NCBI GenBank assembly: GCA_038502055.1
Contig: JAXRKN010000044.1
Location: 1,212,001 to 1,276,000 of the forward strand
DNA length: 64,000 bases
DNA from: Tanytarsus gracilentus
Taxonomy: Eukaryota > Arthropoda > Insecta > Diptera > Chironomidae
Direction: 5' to 3'
Both the position numbers and the translations under genes were made by a program. The notes below the pieces were generated by a model, which did not search any database, was not told the DNA's origin, and saw nothing but the letters and a program-made list of their open reading frames with translations. Positions 23,342 through 36,000 of this stretch are shown piece by piece (the stretch's first letter is position 1; every line of letters starts with the position of its first letter).

Positions 23342-26300
23342 CTTGCGAAATTTCAAATTTTTCTGGTGATTAATGATGGAGAAAATTCTTTCGTGAGTTG
23401 CTGAGATTGAAAAAATGTGTTTGAAGTTTCTAAACTAAAAATTTTGATGACTAGATTTTTTATTTAACAAATTTAGTCAATTTGAAATTCAGTTCAGTTT
23501 CAAACGATCCTTTATAAACATTTCTCATTCACACGTGTCAGTATGCAGATGAAATTTGCATTTAATTTCCATGCAAAACATTATCACACACACACAACAT
23601 GCTCGACTCTCTCTCTTAAATGCAGAACTGTATTAAAGTGACATTTTATAAATTATGAAATGTGTATAAATATATGTTTTACAAATTACAAATTATTTCA
23701 TGCATATGCGTGATTTTTCATCGTCCCCAGCTGCTTTAAATTGGTGCGGCAATGGCGACAAAAGAAAAATGAAGAACGAGAACTATAAAAAAAATTCACA
23801 CGACATTTTTCATTTTTTTTGCTCGTTTTATTTTAAGCTTCACTGCGGTCATTCTTGAAATTTAAGGGAATTATATTTCATTTTTTAAATTGTTTAAAAA
23901 TTTCCTTTCCTTGTTCTCAAATCCATAAAGCATCGAGAACGAATAAACAAAATGCAAATTGAGGTTTCTAACCTTTTTTTTTATATTTGTGCTGACGTGC
24001 AAAAGGAAAAACTTTTTAAAAAAGGAAATTGATTTGACCTTCTTTCGAGAGTCTCGACGTCGAGCTTATTGAGCACTGCATAAAAAGTTGCACACAAACT
24101 AAGTTTGAGCAAATTGAATTAAATAATTTTTGCTTATAGAGCAAAAGTTCGAGAGGTGAAATTCAATCATAAGCAAAATCGTATGCCTGGCTATCAGACT
24201 TTTGCCTTAAGATTTATGTTCTTGCTCTACATTCGCTCTGTATGATTTACCCTGCCATGGCATGTGTGTGTGTATGGCAAAGAAATTTTCCCTCATTTCT
24301 TTGATCCTTACGAGATAAACATTCGAAAGTTTTTTACTCGTGTTCATCTTCTCTCATTGTGGGCCCATATCAAAGGAAAAGAAGTAAAAGCTAACAAGAA
24401 GAGAAAAGGTTTTCAGTTCGGGTGTTGCCACGAAGCATTGAGACTTGGTTTTTCCGTATCTTTGTTACTTTCTCGAAGGAAATTCCTTATTGAAGGGTTA
24501 ATTGGAAATTTTGTCACATCTCATTTTGACATCAGGTCATGAAGAAGAAAAATTAAGGATAATTTACGTTACTTCAACAAAAAAAAATGTCCCATCATCC
24601 AATTTACAGTCACTCTCAACTTATTCCTATCACGCATCTTTTTATCAAAAAGCGGACATCTTTCGTCTGAATTAAATTCCGTTAGTTGAGGGCAAAAAAT
24701 GTATCTTAATTTTCACCCTTCGCCTCTCCCAAAAATCCTGGGCGAAGAATGCGAGTTTAAAAGTCTGAAATAGTCGGAGAATGAATTTAATTTGCAACAT
24801 TGGGTTAAGATAGTTAGAAAAAAGTTTAGAGATAATCGAAATGGGATGAATTTAAAAGAGGGAGAAAACTAATGGACATTCCACTCAAATTGATTTCTTT
24901 TCTTCTCGCCTTTTCAATCTTCTCGGAATGAATGCTGCAAAAAATTCATCTTATCGTTGAGATCATCTAGAAAATTAAAGAAAAAGTGAAGTAAGGAAGA
25001 TTTTTTAAATTTTAAATGTGACGTCACTTCTAGAGATCTTGAAAATAACGGTGATCATCGTCTAGTCAAATCCAACCTGAAAAAAGGTTAAAATTTAAAA
25101 ATTGTGTGACGTAATTTAAGAATGACCAACCCTTGAATTTTTCATCTCCTGCAATTCCTTAAAAGAAATGAAAAAGCGTCAAACAAAAGAAAACAATTTC
25201 TAATCTTTTGCACTCATCATTTTTCACACTCATTAAAGTGTAAAGAGTTTTTCCTTTTTCTCGGCTCTTTCGTGCTTCACTGAGAAGGTTATTTAGAACG
25301 CAGCAAGATGCGAGCATAAAGAAATGTAAGCCTCTCATTTATGACATTCGCTTCTTTTTCAAGTCCGTTTAAAAGCTTTCCTGGTGCAAATGGGACAGAA
25401 GACTCTAAAATTTTCATTCAGACTGCGTCTCGAGTTATAAAAGACTCTGAATGAGTTTTTGCTTATTCCGCGTGTCTCCATGAAAAAAACACCAATGAGA
25501 GTGATAAAAATCTCGCATTAACATTTCGAAATGATGATTTTGAAACCTTTTGCTTATTATGGAAGCGAAATTATTATTATTTATGTGCACTTAAAATTTA
25601 TGAGATGTTAATGAAAGTTAATAATTGTCGACTGTAATAAAAGCGGCGTGGACCCTTTCGGGCATCAAAGTTTTATGTTGAGTGGATGATAATTCTTATT
25701 TACACTCATTACGTTCATCGAGTGGATATACGAAGGCGAAAATGACAATTTTATTACATGCACAACATGACACCCATCATCAGGGCGCTTCGAGAATCAA
25801 CAACGTTAAATTTTCATTTTTCCACATCGCAATTCACATCTGTGCAAAATTTACATTTAATTTAAATGAGACACATTCGAGTTGGGGTGACCAGAAGATT
25901 TAGAAAAATTAAATTTGATTTTTTTAGCGAATTTTAATTTTTGCGCAAAAATGTTGGAATTTCTTAAAAAAAACTATAAATTTAGTCATCCAAGTTCAAG
26001 GCAGGTAAATTTTAATTTAAATCCAATGTAAATTTAATCGAGTTCTTTATTGTATATTCTTTATAGTCATATGCAAACCGTTATGAAATTTCCGACACAA
26101 TTTGCACTTTTTGAAAAAAGTTTGAAGACAATAAAAAAATTCAAAAATTGAATTTAGTTTTTACTTCAACGAGTTTATTTAATTTGCAAGATCTAAAATC
26201 TCCAAAAATATAAAATCCAAATACTAAAGAAATTTCAGAACTCAATAAAAAAGTATTCCGGAAATTGAAAGCAAGTCGAGTTAAGATTGCTCGCAAGAAG

Positions 26301-27231
26301 ATAATGATAAAATATGTATGACATTTTATGTAAAAATTCTTTTTACCTTTTTCAACATTAAAGCACACAAAAAATACTCGTTGCCTTCAATCACGCTACG
26401 TATGCGATATAATGAGAAATAACGACGTTTGCTTGTGCCATTATAACTCAGCATTATATACTGAAAATTTCGAGAGGATGGAGAGAGCAACAAGAAGATT
26501 CAAAAGTGCTTTTTTAAAGAGCTTTCAAGACAGCAAACAATCCCATCTCACACATGTGAGATTTTATCACTCCACTTAATGAGCGTTTTATTATCACTGA
26601 AAAATATGTTAATTAGTGCTTAAGGAAACGTGTGGGAAAATAAAAATTATTAATTAAATCTAAATTAGCTTTACGGCGTGTGGAAAAGATGTTAAAAACT
26701 TTTTTGATAATAAAATTTTTAAATTTCTTTGTTTTGCACTTTCCAGGATTTTTTGAATATTTTTAAGACGATAAAAAATTAAAGTGACAAGAATTATAAA
26801 TTATTCCTGTTAATGCAATCCTCTCAATTTCTCATGCAGTCTAGAAGCAATTTTTCTTCGTTTAAATTTTAAGTCTTTGATCCCTTAAATTTTAATATGA
26901 GCTTTCTCTTAAATCTTGATAAAACTTTAACGAGCAAAAATTTTTGTTAGTTCTGCTTTTTATGAGAAGCGCACACACCATTAAGAATTTTTTTAAAGCT
27001 TTGAAGTGAATTTTTTATGAATATTTTCAGCACATGCTCCACATGGTCGAGAAAAAGTGATTGAAGACTTTTTTGCCTCAACTCATAAACTATGGTCTAT
27101 GTTTTGTGTCCAAAAAAAGGAGAATTAAAAATTTATGAAATCCACAAGCGTACATTAGACTTTTTTAAGAAACAGGTAATATTATCATGGAGAAAAATAT
27201 ATCCTGGATACGTCTCCCATTTCATAAAATG
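23342..27231. other. Gene-poor stretch
   Basis: No exon series or RNA gene recognised. AT-rich. It ends at the right arm of the PC4 inverted duplication. Confidence 0.45.
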
Positions 27232-28090
27232 CTTCGGTGATTTTCAAAAGACAAACTAGTGCATGACATGATCGAAATATTAAAAGGAAACAAAAGATTT
27301 TAATAATGACGAATGCACGAGATTGCGAGATTTAGCTTTTACTCTACAAAATGCATTTTGTGATTACAATAATGATTAAATGACAATTCAAGTGCATTTG
27401 AGGCACTATTCTAGTCAAACTTGAATTCATTGGCAAGTGTTGTGAGCTTCTTCCATTCATCCTCATACAAGCTAATGCCACTTTTGCCGGGTTTCATTGA
27501 TTGACTTGCTTTGTCGAGATAGAATTCACGAATGTTAATCATTTGCTTGCCTTTGAAGGTGTTGAGCGAGACACGACGATTGCGACCAATGTCATAGAAT
27601 AATTTTCCTTCGTTATCAGTTTGTGGCTCAAAACTTCCAGCTGCTGGATCTTTAGATTTCTCATTCTTTGGCTTTTTCTTCTTTGGACTTTCAGTTTTGG
27701 CATTTTCTTTTACTTCCTTCATGGCTGTCGCTTCTTTCTTATCGATTTTCTTCTCAGGACTTTCGTTTCCTGAATTTTCAGCATTTTTAGTTTTTGTTGG
27801 CTGGTGAAAAAATAAAAATTTTGAATTTTAACATTTCCTGCAAATTATATTTTCAAATCTTCACAACTCACCGATTTCACATCAGTTTCGGAATCTGATG
27901 AATCAGGTGCACGGGAAATTGCTGATCTCTTCATTGTTATTTTCAGAATTTATCAAAATTGTTTGATTTGTTGTTTTTTTGACGGGAAGAATTTGAATTT
28001 TCCGTTATTTTGAATAATAAAACTCCGTTAAAAAATTTCTTTAAAAATTAATCTTATCGTAAAAAATTTTAATCGCAGGTTTAATAATTT
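27232..28090. repeat. Right arm of inverted duplication carrying PC4 (copy B)
   Basis: Reverse complement of about 16753-17612. Its outer end at about 28082-28090 (TAATAATTTT) coincides with the inner boundary of the second, PPP1R36-containing duplication, giving a short shared sequence at the junction. Confidence 0.85.
27411..27934 (-). CDS. Ssb-c31a: RNA polymerase II transcriptional coactivator PC4/SUB1 (copy B)
   Basis: Exons 27934-27872 and 27800-27411 on the reverse strand give 150 residues. The last 103 residues are identical to copy A at 17.1 kb, including the full ssDNA-binding domain (DIGRNRRVSL, MINIREFYLD, PGKSGISLYEDEW). It differs upstream by one Glu-to-Gly in the Ser/Glu-rich tail. 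Splice sites and intron are conserved, so both copies look functional. It lies downstream of, and on the same strand as, PPP1R36-like copy B, the same order as PPP1R36-like copy A followed by the double-PC4 gene at 47.9 kb. Confidence 0.9.
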
Positions 28091-30813
28091 TATTACTTAC
28101 CCGAAGTGATGTGTTTATTTCTTTTCTTACTCGACCCTTCACTAAAATTTTCTCTCGTCTTATCATCGATTTTCATCTAAATTGCATAACACGAAAAAGT
28201 GTAAAATTTGAGAATTCCCAAATGCCGCATAATTTATTTCACTTTTTCTCCCCTTCTTGAAATTTCACTTCATAGTCGTCAGATTTTGTTCATGCTTTAT
28301 TCCGCATATGTTTGTGTAATTTCTGATAAAATTCCTTCAAACTAAATTTTATAGCTCGAGGCATTCCCTCAATACAAATCTAGCATTGCAGTGGAAATTG
28401 CTTTCAAGGATTATTAAAGTGTCTGTTTGGTCTTAAGGCACTAATTGGGTTATGGCGAGGGTTGCGAATGTTCCACTTCATTAAATGCTTTTTCATCTAA
28501 AATCTTCACCCTCATGTCCTCATAATTTCGCACTGTGACGACATTTTAGCAAAAACAACAACAAAATAATTTCTAGGATGTCAAAATGTCAACAAGCTTG
28601 CGCCAGAGACCGCCTCGAAAATTATTATTATTATCTGCGATACCGCGTGACAGTTGAATTTAATTTATTATTCATGAAAATTACATGAATTTCAACAAGA
28701 CTCAAATTGATGATAAATTTGATAATAATTAAAGACTTTTCAAGGTCTTCAAGCTTGATTGAGGCGCGAATGGAAGTTGGAGAAAAAAATCGATCGCACA
28801 ATAAAAGTAGAAAATTATTTTTTCGGGTCTGTTTATGCAAATGCGAGAAAAATTTCACTAATTTCTTTTTCGCACGAAAGAATTTTACTCGCGAGACTGA
28901 CTCGAATCATTGAAATTTCGAATTTTCAACATGTTGAATTTAAATTCATGAATTTAAAATGAGAAAATGTGACTTTATAGGTGAGCAAGTCATTAACCTT
29001 AAGCAGCAAGTAATTATGAGCTACTTGAATGTTTAATCGATACTCACTCGACTATTTTTAAATAAATTCATGTTTAATGTTCTTTCTCACAAAAATAATT
29101 TTTCTTTTCTTCTATTTTAGTGGAAGATCATCGAGAACATCTTCACAGCATCGCATGCAGTTCATACTTAACATACAGAAGGGTTCAATTTGTTTACTTT
29201 TCACTGTAACTAATCTTAAGCAGATGCTCGGCATGCATCCATTGATCAATCAGCATGAATTTTTCTCTTTTAAGTGACAAAATTTTAAATTTTCCCACAG
29301 TTAAATTTTTATTCGATCACTGATTTTTTGAGATTTTTCTTCAAGATTAAATCTTTTCGTTTCCACAGCTTGAGTTGAGACTCTACACCGCCATATGGCT
29401 CACGATGAATAATTAATCTTGTCGGCACATTTTTACGCCTGCAAAAAGTAAAAAAAGGTCAAAATTGGGTTTTAATTAATGATGCAATCCGACAAGACAT
29501 TCCATCACCTCTCAACAAACTCGTCAGATGTATGAACTTCCAAAAAGACCCGCCGAATAAGTCCATAGAGATCATAGTCATTGCTGAAGTTTGTCCTCAA
29601 CAGCGCCTTCTCATTGAGATTCAACAACGTGTCATACAGATATTTCGGATGACCCAAAATACCACGCCGTTGTCCAATCAAATGCAAATGACACTCGGGA
29701 GTGACAAAGTTCAGCTCGAGATGAAACATATATTCGTTGGAACTGCGGAAAAGTTTTTTTCATTAATTGTCAAAAAAATTTAAAAATTACCCAAAATATT
29801 TTTCAATTCCAATCTTTAAAATTTCTGCATTTTCTCCTTTCACATTAAGCAATTCAGCCATCAACGGCGAATTTTGTTGTCGGTAATTTTTCAATGAATT
29901 TTCATACCAAATTTGACCGAAAAGAATCTTGACAGAAAAAAATGTCAAAAATAAAAAGTCACAAAAAATAAAATTTCTCACTTGCTTCTCACGAAAATTG
30001 AATTCATATCGACAACATTCAGCTTTCAGATTGAAGAATTCCGTACGAAAGAGACGATTCAATTCGCAAGCTAGAAAAAAGTGAGAAATTCGAGATGGAA
30101 TTGAAGTGAAATTGAAACTCACAAATCGCATTAAAGGCTCGACGATGCAATGCAATAAAACAGCACTGAACTGCGAAATCAATCAGTGACTCGTAAAAAA
30201 TCAAATCTTTTTCTGGCGCTGACAATTTCTTGCTGCTATTTTGATGCATTAAAACTTTTGAATATTGTCGAGCCATCAACAGTCGACGATCGCTGAGTTG
30301 CTTCGATAAAAATCTCTCGACTCGCATCGAAAGCAAATCTCGAATTTTTCCCTCAACTAAATTTTCGTCACGACGTATGAGAAGAAATTCGAGTGTCAGC
30401 AGGAAATGTTCGATGTAGAAAATTGTTGCGTGAAGAAATTCATCAAAAATTGACGTGTGAAGGAATTCAATTAAATCTTTTGTCAGTCCACCACGTTTCG
30501 ATGTCGATGATGCAGTGAAGAGAGATAAATTTTTGATATCCTGAATTGTTATCACATCGCCATCATAGAACGACGAATTTTTTGGTCTCGCAAAGATTTC
30601 GAGGAAAATTTTCTCTTCCGCTTCGTCGATGTAGTTGGAAAATTTTAAGCCAACATCATCATATGGGTGCTCAGTTACTTTCTTATCAGCAACGATGATG
30701 GCCGAATGTGAGTGGAATTTTAATTTGGCAAAGACATCATCATGCGGTTGCCATGTCCAGTGACCATTCTTAAATTTATGCTTCTTATCTCGATGGAGCG
30801 GCTGAAAAGTCAT
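28082..30813. repeat. Left arm of inverted duplication carrying the PPP1R36-like gene (copy B)
   Basis: Near-identical to the reverse complement of 44859-47605, including introns and the 1.2-kb 3' intergenic part (28091-29308), with only scattered substitutions and small indels (for example an extra TGCAGGCAC in the right copy near 47572). Similarity stops at the predicted start codon of the gene. Confidence 0.9.
29309..30813 (-). CDS. PPP1R36-like protein (copy B)
   Basis: Reverse-strand exons 30813-30123, 30070-29982, 29927-29791, 29742-29509 and 29438-29309 join in phase to 426 residues, close to the roughly 420 of vertebrate PPP1R36. Resemblance to that protein phosphatase 1 regulator is by recalled pattern: an N-terminal GHWTW followed by LKF, ITIQDIKNLSLF, an EFLHTSIFDEFLHATIFYIEHF helix, RQYSKVLM, and FAVQCCFIALHRRAFNAI followed by ELNRLFRTEFFN. 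In mammals PPP1R36 is mainly testis-associated. It matches copy A at 44.9 kb almost residue for residue (Phe/Asn after HDDV, Thr/Ile in STSKR, Gly/Glu in NVKGEN). The ATG directly precedes a CTTTTCAG that could itself be a splice acceptor, so an extra 5' exon is possible. Confidence 0.65.
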
Positions 30814-33800
30814 AATTTTGAAGAATCTAAATTTATTGACGAATTTTTTTTGTTGTGTGCTGAGTTTTAGAATTTAAATTTTTGAAATTTTAAAACCTAG
30901 AATCTGAATTTTATTTTTGAAGAATGAAAAAATTATTGAAGACACAAATTCGTAACTTTTCTAAACATTTTCTGGTAAATTTTCCAAAAATGAAAACGCA
31001 ACTTTTCCAACTGATTTCGAGGTTAAACAATTTCACCTGAAATAACAAATATAAATAACAATTCGAAGTCATTCCGGGAGAGAAAATCTGAAAGGAAATT
31101 AATGGAATTAATTTCAATTAGTTCAAATCGCTTCAACATTGTGTACTTTTCCCTTCCTCGAGTTCCAAGTCATTCAGCAAAAAAAAACGAAAGAAAAGTG
31201 TGAAAAGTGAATGAAAAATTATTTTCGGTTGAATTTGTTTATGACACGATGCGGGTCGGCAACAAAAAGCTTGGGATTATCGCAAGAAATCTGACAGAAA
31301 ATGTGCGAAAAAGAGAAAAACTGACAAAAGTTCTGAAATGAAATGTAATTGTGACTTTTTTGCGACTGCGAGCAGCTTTATGCTTTTAGAATATTTTGGC
31401 GTAAACAAGAAGTGGAATTTTTTTTTGTATTATTATAATATTAGCTTTCGATCCCTTGCACACTTTTTTTCATTTGACATTTCCTTTCCATCCATGACAT
31501 TTATTGTTGTGTCATCCATTGTAAAGACCTTTTTTCTACTTTTTTTTTTCAGAGGACTTAAATATTTTTATTATTGCGCACATGAGAGCAACTTGACACA
31601 TCTAAAACCACCTACATTTGTGTTGTGGAAGTCACTTTCGAATCGAAAAAAAAAGTTACTTTAAAATTCTCATCATCTCGCTTGGAAGCCACTGAAGTCA
31701 TTAAAATTGCTGGGCAAGATGGAAAAATCATTTTCGTGTGTACGCAGCGAAGATTTCCCAATGGTACAATTCCGACGCGAAAAGCCACGAACTCATGCTG
31801 GTCCGTTAAAGCACACCAAATAATTGATGTAAAACATCGCGTTCTTTCTCTGTTGTGGACATAAATTTAAGGTTTTTCTTTGCTTTGTTGCTGCAATGGA
31901 TTATTTGCATTTCTAATTCATTACTTATCCAACCACAAGCTCAAACTCAATTTGAATTTGTGCATTTAAAAAATCAGGTTACATTCGTTCCCATCTCCCT
32001 CACCCTCGATCAATTTAAGGTCAAATCAAAACCGCTATCAGTGCTTTTAAAAAATAACATTCAACATCGATTTATTTTTTTCCCGCTGCATTTCTCTTCG
32101 CGGGGAGGAAAAAAGAATCAACAAAGTACGATGGAAATGAAAAATTTATCCAAAGCTCCACGCCAGCGGAATTGAAACGAAATAAACATAAATTCAACCG
32201 ACAAATGATATAAAAAAATAGCGAGAAAGTTGAAATTGACATGAATTTATTATGGAAGAAAATTCATTTAAAAATAAATTAATTTTTTTAATTACGTTCA
32301 ATTTTTTTACAATTAATCCATCTCACCCTAACTACAACCCAAACATTTTTTTTTACCCTAAATTTTTACGCCTCAACCAAGACTCTCAATGTCTCCATCC
32401 ATCTTTATTTCGATATCAAACAAAAGAAACAATAAGAAATTGACTTTCGGTAGAACACACAAGCACTCGATACCTGATTGTGAATTGTGATTGTGAGGCT
32501 GCAGCGGTATGGTGTTGCATATAAAATCGTTCCTCATTGTACAGGATTATGTTTTGCGATTGAAGTCAGATGTGGCTTTCTCATCTTCTTTCATGACTTG
32601 ACTTTTGATTGCGATATTGATTGGATTTTTTTTTGTTGCGAACAATTGAAAGTCGAATGTTTTTTTACATTTCTCAGCAGCGAAAGGTGAATTAGAATAT
32701 TTTTGGAGCACTTCATAAAGTGTCGAAGTTGAAATTTTCTTCGTGTATCAAGTTTCATACATAAATTATTCCACCCTTCATTCTCGCCTCTCTTCCGGGC
32801 ACTTCATAAAAAATTAAGAGCAATTGTTCACTGTCAGAGTCGGAGAGAAATTTTGTTGTTTGTATACGCTTGTGATTTTCTCTGCTTGACGACTTTGTGT
32901 GCGATAAACTCAAGGGTTGAAAATGTTATGATAGAAATTTAAAATATTAATAGTCAAAATTTTGTAAATTAACCCTGAAAATATTTTTTAAGAATTTTAA
33001 TTAAAAATTTTCCACTCCTTGACTAAAAACCTTTTAACAAAAAAAAATTGAATTGTATTTTCATTGCGGCAAGAGAGAGAAAGATTTTGTCAACAGGAAA
33101 TTGTCAATGTGTACATCTCAAGCATGCTTTTGTGTTTATATTAGGACAGAAGAGGCAACACTCAACTCTATTAGGTGCCTTAAGTTGACAATTTATAAAA
33201 TGGATCTCACATAGACGTGACAAAAGCACTTTAATAAGCTTACAAGCAACACCGGCAGTAGCTTAAATGAAGCACCTCAATGTACGAACATGAGGGCGAG
33301 AGGGATTAAAGTGACGACGATGAGAATGGCAGGTTCTTTCGGCATCTACATATTCCCAAGCTTACGTCATTAAGCAGAATGTTTGTCGATTCGCTTTTTT
33401 TATTTCGCTTATTTTATAACATGCCATCATCATGCTAACTAATTTTAGCTGAAACGCACCATGAAACGAACCGAAATCGATCCTGACATCAAAACATGGA
33501 GGCGAGCGGTAAATGTTGTTCATATTTCATTTTGCATTAGAATAATAAAATAATATTCCTTATTTTTGTTGGGAGTTGATTGAAGAATTTGCAACGTTTT
33601 TTATGTTTCAAAATAATTTAACGGCCATTTTGAATTCGAATTATAAGAGAAATAGAATTTAAATAACTTAATTTATTTGCGATCCCAAAAAAATGTAAAT
33701 GGGTGCCAAAAGTTCCATCAAACCCCATCTGCCATAACACAATTTTCTTCCTTTTGCCTTTTTTCTCTGTTCTCAACATCACATGATAGATTGCAGTCAA

Positions 33801-36000
33801 AAGAAATGTCATGGCTACAAAAGTTATCAAAAATTGTACACGCTTTATTATGTATGTTCGACGTAATAGTGTGTAGCTTTGATATTCAATATGCTTAACG
33901 ACAGCTTGTAATTTTGTTATCAAGTATTTTTTTTTTGATGACGTTCCTGCTTTCAATGATGGATGGTAATTGAGGAGGAACTACTTATGGATTTTTGATG
34001 TAAATTATTCAGAAAGTTGAGAATTTATTCGTCAAATTTTTGCCCTTGAATCCATTTCCACCTTCTTTAGACTCTTTTTTAAAAGGAAAAAATTGTCAAA
34101 GTGCTTCTTCTTAATTCTTACCTCACCTCCTTTCATTTGCCATTGAAAATCGCTTTCTTTAAGTTCAAACACAAATTTCCTTCAAAGTATTCAAAAAGTT
34201 GTTTCCTCTCCGCAGGAAGAAAATTACAAAGGAAGTGCCTTTCATTAATATTCCTTTCCGATTTTTCTTCGCTATCGCAATGACAATTAGAAAAAAATTC
34301 CAACATAAAAATTTCATGCTTTATCATTTCAATCAGAAGCTAAAAAAATCATTAGACATTCAGACGATTTAATGCGAGTTGTGTGTCATCACAATGTGCA
34401 TTCGTCAGCAGGATATTGAACGACTCAGTGGACTCAAGTACGCATTAATGAGCACATTATGATTCTTGTGGTGTGCAGAAAGTTCAGTGACTGTCTGATG
34501 TTCGAGTGCTGAACGCACTGCAGTGGATGATGTTTTTAATCTGTTGGTGGCTGATCGAAATTGGATGTCAAGTGGAATTAATACAATTTATAATGGATGT
34601 AACTGAAGTCGAGAGAGCAACTGATAGAGAGAAAAAAATGTTTCACAACCCACACGCGGGTGTTAAAGCGCAATTGACATTTTCATTCGACCCTTAATTA
34701 CACTTCATTATGTTGACACATTGAATTCACGATATCGCATCGCAAAGAGAGAGCGGAAAAAATAATCACAAATTATTCAAGTAATTACATTCAATTTTGA
34801 CAATTTTTGGTGTCAGAAAAAATGAAAAGCCACAGAATAAATTGCCAAATTTGTATTCAAAGTTGGTCCTTGCCTTCTGGCGTGAAGAGATCTTTCACAT
34901 TCATTTCACGTGGTCACGTTCCACAAAAAAAAGGTCATTAAGAGCACGTGGAAACTCGATATGCCTCGTTTCAAGCAGCTCATGAGGAAAAAAGTTAAAA
35001 GTTTTTCACTTTGATCTTTTATTAAAAATCCGGCCATGTGTCGACATGCGCTTGTCAGATGAAGGAGAAAATTATGAAATTCGATGAAGCATTATTGAAT
35101 TTACAAAAGAGCTTAAGATCGACTTTGAACGAGCTCGGTGTCACTAATTGACTTATGGGATTATATGAAACTCTGTAATTAGTGCTTGGAGGTGTGAACT
35201 AATTTTGCTTTGAGTCATTTTAATGAACTACTGAAAATTAATAAAAATAATTCAAACACAGAACTTAATTAATAAATATAATTTTATTTATTTTTCCTTC
35301 ATACTGTATTTACACGTTAATTTAATTATGCACAAAATTCTTCTCTCACGCTACAACTATAAGCTAAAGATATTTTTAATTTTTACGTATTTTCCCCAAA
35401 AATAAAATTTTTATGATACAAGATTTTTTTTCGCGCACATGAAGCAAGAAAATTAATTAATTTTGGCAGCATCTTTTAACGAAACTTTTTATATCTCTTT
35501 CGAGTTTGACTCGAAATCAATTTAATCGAAATTAAAAAACTCTCACGTTGTTGATCGTTCGGCTTGATTTTATGTTTTCTGCCAAAGGAAGAACTTTTCT
35601 AAAACTCATTAGAGGTAAAATAATTTTTTGTTGCTGTGAGAGCTTGAAGATGAAGAAGAGGTTCCCTAAGTGCTCTTTTCCGTTAACAACGAAATTGAAA
35701 ATTTTCTTCTTACTTTCAAATCAGTGTGACTATGAAGGGAAAGAGCCGCTAACATGTAAAATTTGTGTGGAGTATTGATAGAAAATTGTTGTTTTACACT
35801 AATGAAAATTAATTTCATGATGCTGACTTTACTCCATGAAAATCAAGGGATGGAAATTTTTATCAACTTTTTAAAAGTCTTAAAATTTAACGGATTAATT
35901 TAAATTTATTTTAATTAAAAATATTTTTGCAAAATTTAAGTTTATTTTCCTTGATTTGAAATTCAAACACCTTCTCGCTTCACCACCATCACCACACAGC
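30814..36000. other. Gene-poor stretch
   Basis: No convincing gene. A possible exon at 33465-33510 (start MKRTEIDPDIKTWRRA, then GTAAATG) stands out by composition but has no partner exons I can identify. Short hydrophobic frames near 34.5 kb are not supported. Confidence 0.4.

Noticed and set aside
29532..29783. Antisense frames over the PPP1R36-like exons (also 45787-46143)
   Set aside because: Shadows of the true coding strand, crossing its splice sites.
34506..34697. Hydrophobic frame resembling a signal peptide (MMFLICWWLIEIGC)
   Set aside because: It reads into a long charged tail with no donor or partner exon, and no promoter could be tied to it.
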